Shown here piece by piece: positions 1 to 5,689 of a stretch of 5,689 bases of DNA. The translations under genes were made by a program, and so were the position numbers. Under the pieces are notes generated by a model. It had not been told where the DNA came from. It saw nothing but the letters and a program-made list of their open reading frames with translations, and did no database searches. This DNA comes from Flavisolibacter sp. (GTDB lineage Bacteria; Bacteroidota; Bacteroidia; Chitinophagales; Chitinophagaceae): positions 1 to 5,689 of the forward strand of contig JAICTW010000216.1 in NCBI GenBank assembly GCA_025936195.1, written 5' to 3'. The first letter of the stretch is position 1. The number at the start of each line of letters is the position of its first letter.

Positions 1-771
1 AATTTCTCCATCCTTCAGGCGAAAAGCAGCCGCAATAAAATCACGATCCCAAGTTTTTTCGTTACGGTCAATATTGTACAAGCCGCCATTATTTTTAGAG
101 CCCGGATCCTCGGAATACATTCTTGCCGCCTGATCAAAGGTCATGTGCTTTGCTTCGATCTCCTGTTTGTAGTGGTTCAGTTCATCAATCATGAACTGCT
201 CCAGGTCTCTTGATGCTTTTGGATAAATAACAATTTCGCCTACTTCCACCTCTGATTCAAAAAAAGGAAGACTGTCCTTGGGAATTTTGTCGAAGTAAGC
301 TTTTACTTCAGTAGGTGTAACATTAACGTTGTCAACAATTTTCTTCTGCATAGCTTCAGCCAGCTTTCTTTCACGCACCGATTCTCTTGCATCGTCCTTG
401 ATCTGGTAAATTGTTTTACCGGCCAGGCGTTCTACTTCTTCCTGCGAACCGTATTGCGAAATAAAATACCGTATGCGCTGATCTAATTCTGACTCTATTT
501 CTTCATCGGTCACGGGTAAAGAATCTTTCTGTGCCTGCAACATCAATACTTTAGAAACCAGCGCTTGTTCCAGGATAGAACATTCTGCATTATCCGGAAC
601 TGTTCCGCCACTGCGTTTGAGATCGGCAATAGCATTGTCAATATCGGATTGCAGAATGATCTTGTCGCCAACAATGGCAGTGATCTTATCTGCAACAATT
701 TTTTTGGGCTGTGCTTGCGAAGCAATGGCTAATGAAAAAGTACCAAGCAGTAAGAAGAGAATTCTTTTCAT
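1..771 (-). CDS. SurA-like periplasmic peptidyl-prolyl cis-trans isomerase / chaperone, N-terminal part (cut by left edge)
   Basis: Reading leftward from the ATG at 769-771, the frame stays open for 257 codons to base 1, so the C-terminus lies outside the window. Residues 1-20 form a Sec signal peptide: MKR, a leucine-rich core, then SQA before Gln21. The mature protein opens with 'KITAIVGDKIILQSDID', the typical start of the SurA N-terminal chaperone domain. That domain continues to about residue 165 as charged helices, including 'LEQALVSKVLMLQAQKDS' at 67-84. A parvulin (PpiC-type) rotamase domain begins near 174, with its signature around 215-257: 'AARMYSEDPGSKNNGGL', then DFIAAAF and LKDGEI. 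In this family the protein escorts unfolded outer-membrane proteins through the periplasm. Bacteroidota homologues are usually about 450 residues, often with a second rotamase domain, so roughly 190 residues are probably missing. The start is favoured because the signal peptide begins exactly there. The family call is firm; a strict surA orthologue cannot be proven from half the protein. Confidence 0.93.
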   Translation of the reverse strand, partial: MKRILFLLLGTFSLAIASQAQPKKIVADKITAIVGDKIILQSDIDNAIADLKRSGGTVPDNAECSILEQALVSKVLMLQAQKDSLPVTDEEIESELDQRIRYFISQYGSQEEVERLAGKTIYQIKDDARESVRERKLAEAMQKKIVDNVNVTPTEVKAYFDKIPKDSLPFFESEVEVGEIVIYPKASRDLEQFMIDELNHYKQEIEAKHMTFDQAARMYSEDPGSKNNGGLYNIDRNEKTWDRDFIAAAFRLKDGEI

Positions 772-786
772 AAAATGAAATGTTGC

Positions 787-794
787 CAAAAATA
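787..794 (-). promoter_or_regulatory. candidate Bacteroidota -7 promoter element for the SurA-like gene
   Basis: On the minus strand this reads TATTTTTG, an exact match to the Bacteroidota -7 consensus TAnnTTTG, ending 15 bases before the ATG at 771. No clear TTG box is visible at the expected spacing for the -33 element. The implied 5' untranslated leader would be only about 10 bases. A TTGCC/GGCAA inverted repeat (783-787 and 804-808) overlaps it. The match could be chance in A+T-rich DNA. Confidence 0.35.
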
Positions 795-878
795 GGTTTT
801 AGCGGCAAAACTCTCCTGTTAAAGCAAGGGGATTAACAAACTTCTAACCCTGGGAAAAGGGGCTTTGTAGGCTAAGAT

Positions 879-1460
879 CTAGTCATTTATATCGCCCTGT
901 TCATTATCTTCTCTTTCTCTTTCATACACCAACAGGCTGATCTTCCATTCGGGAAATTCAAATTGCATGGAAGCTTCTACTTTCAAACCGGGCATGGTAG
1001 CTGCATTGGGTGTTAGCTTGAAAATGCTGCTGCAGAATTTTTTGCTTTCATCCGGCGCTTCATATTCCCCACTCAGTGTAAAGGAATAATCCTGTACTTT
1101 AACCGTCATTACTTTTAGTTGGCTATACAGCCATTTGTATTTTTTGGAAGCCTCTTCAAAATCTTCTGTATGCAGCAAAACTGCTTGCCAACTGTACACC
1201 GGATTCTTTTGGGAACGGTATTGAGCAATGGAATTTTGTTCGGCTCCTTTAAAATCAAGTTTCGATGTAAACTCCACGGTTTGAGGATTCACATCAATGG
1301 TATCTCCTCTTAACGAAGTAAAACCATTGGAATAATCGGTGAGGATTTTGGAAAGATTGCTTCGCAGATCGTTATTGGTAACGGGAAATTTTATTTGCGC
1401 TTCAGACTTCAGTGCAAAAAAGAACAAGGCAGCAATGATTAGTTTTGATTGTCGTTTCAT
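879..1460 (-). CDS. secreted protein of unknown function, 193 residues
   Basis: I do not recognise a named family. The ORF runs from the ATG at 1458-1460 to the TAG at 879-881. Residues 1-21 look like a Sec signal peptide (MKRQSK, a hydrophobic stretch IIAALFFFAL, then KSEA before Gln22), so the product is probably periplasmic or outer-membrane associated. There is no lipobox cysteine and no further membrane segment. The mature part is of mixed alpha/beta character, with an 'SWQAVLLHTEDFEEASKKY' helix-like segment at about 90-108, a lone cysteine near residue 143, a 'FEFPEWKISLLVYER' strand-like segment near the end, and a very acidic tail (EREREDNEQGDIND). It reads like the small orphan exported proteins common in Chitinophagaceae. 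It is transcribed in the same direction as the SurA-like gene, 107 bases upstream of it, so co-transcription is possible, but a promoter-like element lies in the gap. Signal peptide, length and composition support a real gene; function is unknown. Confidence 0.82.
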   Translation of the reverse strand: MKRQSKLIIAALFFFALKSEAQIKFPVTNNDLRSNLSKILTDYSNGFTSLRGDTIDVNPQTVEFTSKLDFKGAEQNSIAQYRSQKNPVYSWQAVLLHTEDFEEASKKYKWLYSQLKVMTVKVQDYSFTLSGEYEAPDESKKFCSSIFKLTPNAATMPGLKVEASMQFEFPEWKISLLVYEREREDNEQGDIND

Positions 1461-1512
1461 AAGAGGGATTTACGTATTCGGGCGGCAAATTAGAAAAAAC
1501 TTCTTTTATTCC

Positions 1513-1532
1513 AGAAAATTTACTAATTTTCT
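1513..1532. repeat. perfect 8-bp inverted repeat in the divergent intergenic region
   Basis: AGAAAATT (1513-1520) and AATTTTCT (1525-1532) are perfect reverse complements separated by TACT. The dyad lies in the 109-base gap between the start of the minus-strand secreted-protein gene (1460) and the start of the plus-strand short ORF (1570). That is a natural place for an operator or overlapping promoters. It has no adjacent T-run and so is not a terminator. The arms are six A/T out of eight, so chance is a real alternative. Confidence 0.4.
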
Positions 1533-1569
1533 CCACCGTTTTTCCACAAAATCTAAAATTATCCAAGCA

Positions 1570-1737
1570 ATGAAAAACAAGAACATCGTCCATGCCCGTC
1601 AAGAGGTGAAGATTTACAGAGAGTATTATCAGCCATCTCTGAACCTGTGGCGCTTTACGAAATCCATTTTTGGGATTTTGCTTTTTGGTTCATCAACAGT
1701 GGCAGGCTATTCAACCACCAAAAAAAGAATGAAATAA
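1570..1737 (+). CDS. short ORF, 55 residues, possible single-pass membrane peptide, unknown function
   Basis: ATG at 1570-1572 opens 55 codons to the TAA at 1735-1737. The product begins MKNKNIVHARQEVKIYREYY, so it has a basic, tyrosine-containing N-terminal part. Residues about 33-47 (IFGILLFGSSTVAGY) form a short hydrophobic segment, and the tail is basic (TTKKRMK). This suits a small inner-membrane or membrane-associated peptide, although the hydrophobic stretch is short for a transmembrane helix. I recognise no family. A strong hairpin with a nine-T run starts two bases after the stop, as expected at the end of a plus-strand transcript. The same frame is open upstream to an ATG at 1339, but that part lies antisense inside the secreted-protein gene and is rejected as coding. 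No Shine-Dalgarno sequence is seen, which is usual in Bacteroidota. A weak -7-like TAATTTTC lies at 1524-1531. The alternative is a non-coding RNA ending at the same terminator. Confidence 0.5.
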   Translation: MKNKNIVHARQEVKIYREYYQPSLNLWRFTKSIFGILLFGSSTVAGYSTTKKRMK

Positions 1738-1739
1738 AG

Positions 1740-1764
1740 AACCGCCTAACGGCGGTTTTTTTTT
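1740..1764 (+). terminator. Rho-independent terminator, probably bidirectional
   Basis: Stem arms AACCGCC (1740-1746) and GGCGGTT (1751-1757) pair perfectly over seven bases with the four-base loop TAAC. On the plus strand a run of nine T (1756-1764) follows, giving a textbook terminator for the short ORF ending at 1737. Read on the minus strand, the same hairpin follows the receptor stop at 1768 and leads into TTCTTTATTT, a weaker T-rich tract. It therefore probably serves both convergent genes, whose stop codons are only 30 bases apart. Confidence 0.9.
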
Positions 1765-1767
1765 ATA

Positions 1768-4638
1768 CTATTGCATGATCCGCATATCTCTCATTCCTCT
1801 CTGAAACATTCGCGGCATTTTCTGAAACATATTCTTCCCTCCCATCCTGTTCAAGCTGTAAGTAAATGATAGCATGAAGTAACGCTGAATAACATTGGTG
1901 CGCACATCCTCATAATAATTTGGTCCGGTATTCCTGGTTAAGCTTTGGTTTTGATTAAAGATATCATGCAATTCTAATTTTAATTGTCCTGCTTTGTTTT
2001 TGAACATCAGTTTTGACAACGAAGCATTCAGCAAAGGAATGTTCTTGTTGTAACCTGCCGACTGGCCGGTGGTGAGGTAATAATCAAAATCGGTTTCAAA
2101 GACAAAATCTTTGGGCAGATCAAAGGTCAGGTCGGCTGAATAGGTTTGCGACCAGTAATCGGTGTTGGGTCTTCTCAGCATGGAATCATAACGGGTCATG
2201 TAATACGAAAGACTGGCTCTTAATCCCACATCTATTTTTTCTTTGTACGTATAGTTGATACCTTCTGTTTGCGTAAGCGTAAGGTTTTTTGTGAAATTTA
2301 TTTTTTTGTACAACATGCTTACATCGCGACTGTAAGAAGCCATGGTGGTGGAGTTGAAGCTACTTCCTTTCAATTTGGGGTTTTTAAATGGAAGGCCAAG
2401 CGTGAAAAAGCCGTTGGTGGAATAGCCGCCATTCATGTTTACGGGCTTTATAAGTGTAACTCCTTTTGATAAAGTATCCTGGCTGTTTACAATTTTGTTT
2501 GAAGTTTGATTGTAGCTAAGGTTAGCAGAGAAATACCGGAAGCTGACCATATTGAACGTGTTATAGTTCAAATTAAAATTGTTGGAGAACTCCTGCTTCA
2601 GTGCAGGGTTACCAGTTCTTACCTGCAAGGGATTACTGTTATCCGGAACATCCTGCAATTGGCTAACGCTCGGCTGATTGGTCCTTCCCGAATACCGGAA
2701 GCGGAAAGATTTATTACGTGAAAAATTATAATTGAAATTGGCGGTTGGATACAGGTTGACAGAATTTTGTTTGAGCGTAGTGTCTTTGTTGTTCATGGCT
2801 CTTACACTATGGCTGGAAAGACTGTTGAATTGCTCGCCAATGCCCAGCTGGTAATTGTATTTTCTTTGCTGCACACGGAAGTTGAGTCCGGCACGATGAG
2901 AAATGTAATCATTCTCAAAATAATTTGTCAGTGGTGCATTTACAATTTCATACTTACCAGACAAAGTATCCAGATCAAATGTTTTTTTATCAGATGTTGA
3001 ATGGTTGTTGGTATAAGCATAATTTAACTCCAGTAATTTATTGCGGCCAATGGGTTCGGTGTACGAGGTGCTCACTGTATTATTAAAGCCTTCTATCTTT
3101 TGTTTGGATTGCTGATCCAGTAATTGCGACCTGTAAACAGAACCTGTTTCAGTGTAATAATTGTAAGGCGAATACGTTGAACCATCTCCATTACTTTCGT
3201 TAACGGTATTAGATATGCCTAAGGTTAAGGTTCTTCCCTTTTTTGAAAACCTGTGGCGGAAGAGAAGATTTTGATTCATATTGTATCCGTCGCGGGTATT
3301 GTCATTTATTCTTTTTTGTGTTAAGGCTGTGTAGTAAGGATCGCCATTAACTGAAGCCATGGTTCCTGTACTGTCAAAGCTGTGGCTCTCTGAATTTTGA
3401 AATGTAATGCTTGGATAATATAAAAGAGAATTTACAGAATCCATCTTGTATTCCAGTCTCATATTGAAGCGAAGGTTCTCATTCAGGTTACTGCTTTTGG
3501 TACGCGAATCACTTAGGATAGAAGAATCAATATCAGGAATTGGTTTTTCAGAACGCAATCTTGATTGGTCCAAAACCGTTTGCGTTCTTGATCCAAACAA
3601 ACTTCCTGAAACGGTAACCTTCGAGCCCCAGGCATCGCGGTAATTCAATCCCAAAGAAATTGGAGAGCTAATTCCCGAGCCCCCGCTTCCACTGAAATTA
3701 CCCCCGCCTGAACGCATGGACAATCCGCTAAAATTACCTCCGCTTAAACCACTCATGCCCATGCCACCAATGACATCGGAGAAAGAAAAACCTTGTTTGT
3801 CTAAATTGTTGGCAGAACCGATCAATGAAATTTGACGGCTACTGGTAAAACGGTTCAAACTTAAGGTTGACTGATAACGATCATTGGTCCCGCCGCCGGT
3901 CATTGCTTTTCCAAACAGTCCATTCTTCTTGTCTTTTTTAAGTTTGATGTTGATGGTTTTGGAACGGCTGCCATCGTCCATTTGAGTGAACTTAGCCTGT
4001 TCGCTCATGTCGTCATACACCTGAATGCTTTCCACCATGTCCTGCGAAAGATTTTTTGTGGCAAGCTTTGGATCGTTCCCAAAAAATTCTTTTCCATCTA
4101 CATAAACTTTTTGTACCTGTTCGCCCTGCGATTTTACAGTACCGTCTTTGGCTACTTCCATACCCGGTATTTTTTTCAAAAGGTCTTCAACTGTAGCATT
4201 GGGCTTTACAGATTTGAAGGATTCTGCCCTGAATTCAACCGTATCGCCTTTTATTTTTACAGGAGTTTCATCTTTAATGACTACTTCATCCAGAGTTTTA
4301 TAATTGCGACTAAGTTTAATAGTACCAAAATCGGCAACGGTATGATCGGCACTAATCAAAAATTGTTTTTTCACAGGTTCCATACCTGTAAATGAAACAA
4401 GCAGATTGTAGGCTCCCTGCTCAATATTTTTAATTTCAAAGAAGCCGCTGTTGCTGGTTATTGTAAAGGAGATCAAAGAAGAATCTTTAGCACGAACGAT
4501 GGATACAGTAGCATCACTGAGCGGAGCAGCCGAAACAGAATCCTGTAAAATGCCTTTTATCACGCCGTTCAGCTTTTGTGCCTGAGAAGTAAAGCCAAGA
4601 ATAAGAACAGTCAAAACAAGCAGGTATAACTTCTTCAT
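1768..4638 (-). CDS. TonB-receptor-like outer-membrane beta-barrel protein (CarboxypepD_reg, plug, OMP_b-brl_3)
   Basis: This is a complete gene of 956 residues, a usual length for the family, from the ATG at 4636-4638 to the TAG at 1768-1770. Residues 1-20 are a Sec signal (TSQA before Gln21). Residues about 24-110 are a carboxypeptidase-regulatory-like beta-sandwich (GVIKGILQDSVSAAPLSDATV, then SGFFEIKNI). Residues about 115-240 are the plug-like region, with GDTVEF, VEDLLKKIPGMEV, VYVDGKEFFGNDPKLATKNL and the LKKDKKNGLFG exit. Residues about 245-931 form the barrel, with family hallmarks at 650-662 (SGRTNQPSVSQLQ) and 666-680 (DNSNPLQVRTGNPAL), ending in the strand RYFMLSFTYSL. No cysteine was seen. 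Related proteins sit in the outer membrane and are presumed TonB-dependent importers, but their substrate is generally unknown and none can be read here. There is no SusD partner: the gene downstream is convergent, and the gene 144 bases upstream encodes a SNF2 ATPase. Oddities are a Gly/Ser/Met-rich stretch at 291-323 and a Met/Arg-rich tail at 932-956. Confidence 0.95.
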   Translation of the reverse strand: MKKLYLLVLTVLILGFTSQAQKLNGVIKGILQDSVSAAPLSDATVSIVRAKDSSLISFTITSNSGFFEIKNIEQGAYNLLVSFTGMEPVKKQFLISADHTVADFGTIKLSRNYKTLDEVVIKDETPVKIKGDTVEFRAESFKSVKPNATVEDLLKKIPGMEVAKDGTVKSQGEQVQKVYVDGKEFFGNDPKLATKNLSQDMVESIQVYDDMSEQAKFTQMDDGSRSKTINIKLKKDKKNGLFGKAMTGGGTNDRYQSTLSLNRFTSSRQISLIGSANNLDKQGFSFSDVIGGMGMSGLSGGNFSGLSMRSGGGNFSGSGGSGISSPISLGLNYRDAWGSKVTVSGSLFGSRTQTVLDQSRLRSEKPIPDIDSSILSDSRTKSSNLNENLRFNMRLEYKMDSVNSLLYYPSITFQNSESHSFDSTGTMASVNGDPYYTALTQKRINDNTRDGYNMNQNLLFRHRFSKKGRTLTLGISNTVNESNGDGSTYSPYNYYTETGSVYRSQLLDQQSKQKIEGFNNTVSTSYTEPIGRNKLLELNYAYTNNHSTSDKKTFDLDTLSGKYEIVNAPLTNYFENDYISHRAGLNFRVQQRKYNYQLGIGEQFNSLSSHSVRAMNNKDTTLKQNSVNLYPTANFNYNFSRNKSFRFRYSGRTNQPSVSQLQDVPDNSNPLQVRTGNPALKQEFSNNFNLNYNTFNMVSFRYFSANLSYNQTSNKIVNSQDTLSKGVTLIKPVNMNGGYSTNGFFTLGLPFKNPKLKGSSFNSTTMASYSRDVSMLYKKINFTKNLTLTQTEGINYTYKEKIDVGLRASLSYYMTRYDSMLRRPNTDYWSQTYSADLTFDLPKDFVFETDFDYYLTTGQSAGYNKNIPLLNASLSKLMFKNKAGQLKLELHDIFNQNQSLTRNTGPNYYEDVRTNVIQRYFMLSFTYSLNRMGGKNMFQKMPRMFQRGMRDMRIMQ
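3670..3768 (-). other. Gly/Ser/Met-rich low-complexity segment inside the receptor gene
   Basis: These bases encode receptor residues 291-323, of which 14 of 33 are glycine, the rest being mainly serine, methionine and asparagine/phenylalanine. The hexapeptide GGNFSG occurs twice (300-305 and 312-317), 12 residues or 36 bases apart, with different synonymous codons. The segment falls early in the barrel region and most likely forms a flexible loop. This is a composition feature, not a separate domain. Confidence 0.75.
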
Positions 4639-4782
4639 AAGCTTTGTTGTGGTTACGAAGGTATTCGCAAGCTGTGTGAAAAGCAGTTAAATAACGTTAA
4701 GTTTTGGATGAATGGTTATGATACAGTACTCCTCAAAAAAGAAGTGCTGAGTGGTTGTGATTTAAGGAAGGAGAACTATAAA

Positions 4783-5689
4783 TCAACTGAATAAATATTC
4801 CACATCTTCTCTCGTCAATGCTTTTACAAATGTGGCATCGTCAGAGATTAACTCTTTCGCTAGTAAACGCTTCTTTTCCTGCAACTGCATGATCTTATCT
4901 TCAATAGTATCCTTACAAATCATGCGGTAGGCAAAAATATTTTTGGTTTGGCCGATACGGTGGGTTCTGTCAATAGCCTGTTGTTCCACCGCTGGATTCC
5001 ACCAGGGGTCAACAATGTAAACATAATCTGCCGCCGTTAAATTCAAACCCACACCACCGGCTTTGAGCGAGATCAGAAACACTCTTGTTTCTTCATTGTT
5101 CTGAAATGCCTGTATTGCTTTCTCACGATCCGGCGCAGAAGTGCTTCCATCAAAATATTCAAACTTCACTCCCAATTCGGTAAGCTTTTCTTTGATCAAA
5201 GCCAGCATGCCAAGGAACTGAGAGAAGATAAGTGCTTTGTGGTCGCCGATATTTTCAGTGATCTCTCTTGCCAGTTCTTCCAGCTTGATCGAATGGTTCG
5301 GAAATTTTTCTTCTTCATTTAAAATAGCCGGTGAATCGCAGATCTGCCGAAGCTTCATCAAACCTTGTAAAATGGTTAATTGTGATTTTTGAATTCCCTG
5401 ATCTTCAATAGTACCCATGATCTTTGAACGGTAATCGTTGCGATAGGCATCATAAACTCTTCGCTGCTCGTCTTCCATTTCGCAGAACAAAACGGTTTCA
5501 ATTTTTTCGGGAAGATCTTTTGCCACTTGCTCTTTTGTACGGCGAAGAATAAAGGGATACAATATTTTTTTGAGGTGCTCTTTTTGTTCAGGTTCGCCAA
5601 ATTTATCAATAGGAATAGCAAATTCCTGCCTGAAGAATTCAACAGAGCCCAACATACCCGGATTCAAAAAATTCATTTGAGCATAAATA
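4783..5689 (-). CDS. SNF2/SWI2-family helicase-like ATPase, C-terminal part (cut by right edge)
   Basis: The frame is open from the right edge to the TGA at 4783-4785, giving at least 301 residues. The Met at 5676 is internal: four codons upstream remain open (reading IYAQ) and continue the family motif IYAQMNFLNPGMLGS, found in bacterial SNF2 proteins just after the first RecA lobe. Counting from that Met, KKILYPFILRRTKEQV at 36-51 is the usual inter-lobe segment, with DLPEKIE (54-60) following. The second RecA lobe (helicase C) spans about 130-265: motif IV region KALIFSQF (147-154), motif V LKAGGVGLNLTAAD (204-217), DPWWNP (223-228) and motif VI QAIDRTHRIGQ (233-243) with its arginine-finger context. 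The end (DTIEDKIMQLQEKKR, later DVEYLF) is the normal SNF2 C-terminus, so the gene is complete on this side. The Walker A and DExH lobe lies outside. Such proteins are cytoplasmic dsDNA translocases that remodel protein-DNA or polymerase complexes; the specific role here is unknown. Confidence 0.95.
   Translation of the reverse strand, partial: IYAQMNFLNPGMLGSVEFFRQEFAIPIDKFGEPEQKEHLKKILYPFILRRTKEQVAKDLPEKIETVLFCEMEDEQRRVYDAYRNDYRSKIMGTIEDQGIQKSQLTILQGLMKLRQICDSPAILNEEEKFPNHSIKLEELAREITENIGDHKALIFSQFLGMLALIKEKLTELGVKFEYFDGSTSAPDREKAIQAFQNNEETRVFLISLKAGGVGLNLTAADYVYIVDPWWNPAVEQQAIDRTHRIGQTKNIFAYRMICKDTIEDKIMQLQEKKRLLAKELISDDATFVKALTREDVEYLFS

Noticed and set aside
543..725. Minus-strand ORF of 60 codons within the SurA-like gene, and another at 5376-5642 within the SNF2 gene
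   Set aside because: They are out-of-frame shadows of genes with clear family motifs in the correct frame.
1119..1313. Plus-strand ORF inside the secreted-protein gene, and similar short plus-strand ORFs at 2269-2469, 2506-2721, 2767-3000, 3446-3643 and 3982-4395
   Set aside because: All lie antisense to strongly supported coding sequence, have no recognisable domains and no promoter or terminator of their own.
1339..1569. Longer version of the plus-strand short ORF starting at 1339
   Set aside because: The extra codons lie antisense to the 5' end of the secreted-protein gene and then cross its A+T-rich upstream region. The peptide has no protein-like features, and the ATG at 1570 gives a compact product ending at a terminator.
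4692..4699. TAACGTTA palindrome upstream of the receptor gene as an operator
   Set aside because: An 8-base palindrome in A+T-rich intergenic DNA is expected by chance, and it does not extend on either side. No TAnnTTTG promoter element was found in this 144-base gap.
4724..4749. Imperfect hairpin (CAGTACTCC / GAAGTGCTG) downstream of the SNF2 gene as a terminator
   Set aside because: The nine-base stem has one mismatch and one G-U pair and, on the minus strand, is not followed by a T-run. Without it, read-through from the SNF2 gene into the receptor gene cannot be excluded.
5674..5676. Met codon at 5676 as the true start of the SNF2 gene
   Set aside because: The frame stays open to the window edge, and the residues just upstream (IYAQ) continue a conserved SNF2 motif, so the gene is cut by the window edge and not short.
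4783..5689. SNF2-type helicase as part of a defence system such as DISARM
   Set aside because: Stand-alone SNF2 ATPases are common in Bacteroidota, and the visible neighbour is an outer-membrane receptor. No methylase, nuclease or DUF1998-type partner is visible in the window. The upstream side is outside the window and could not be examined.

Overview
The window comes from a chromosome of the phylum Bacteroidota, and the family Chitinophagaceae is a reasonable guess. The support is a large CarboxypepD_reg/plug/OMP_b-brl_3 outer-membrane protein, a Bacteroidota-style SurA with a short Sec signal ending in 'SQAQ', lysine- and asparagine-rich proteins, A+T-rich DNA, and gene starts without a convincing Shine-Dalgarno sequence. 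The family-level guess is inference from protein style, not from a marker gene.

Layout. Four of the five genes lie on the minus strand. From the right edge leftward they are: (1) the C-terminal part of a SNF2/SWI2-family helicase-like ATPase, cut by the window edge (4783-5689); (2) a complete 956-residue TonB-receptor-like outer-membrane beta-barrel protein (1768-4638); (3) a 193-residue secreted protein of unknown function (879-1460); (4) the N-terminal 257 residues of a SurA-type periplasmic peptidyl-prolyl isomerase, cut by the left edge (1-771). Between (2) and (3) sits one short plus-strand ORF of 55 codons (1570-1737). It is followed two bases after its stop by a strong hairpin plus T-run (1740-1764), which probably terminates both it and the convergent receptor gene.

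How the genes relate. The SurA-like protein is expected to chaperone outer-membrane beta-barrels in the periplasm, and the receptor is such a barrel. They are separated by another gene and a plus-strand unit, so this is a theme of envelope biogenesis and not a demonstrated operon. The SNF2 protein is a cytoplasmic DNA translocase with no evident link to the others. No gene lies downstream of the receptor on its strand before the terminator, so no SusD or GLPGLI partner is visible.

No RNA gene, CRISPR array, insertion sequence or phage feature was recognised, and no gene-free stretch exceeds 300 bases. I did not find a convincing undescribed system. The points most worth a second look are the 55-codon plus-strand ORF, the Met/Arg-rich tail and Gly/Met/Ser-rich segment of the receptor, and a perfect 8-bp dyad between the divergent genes.
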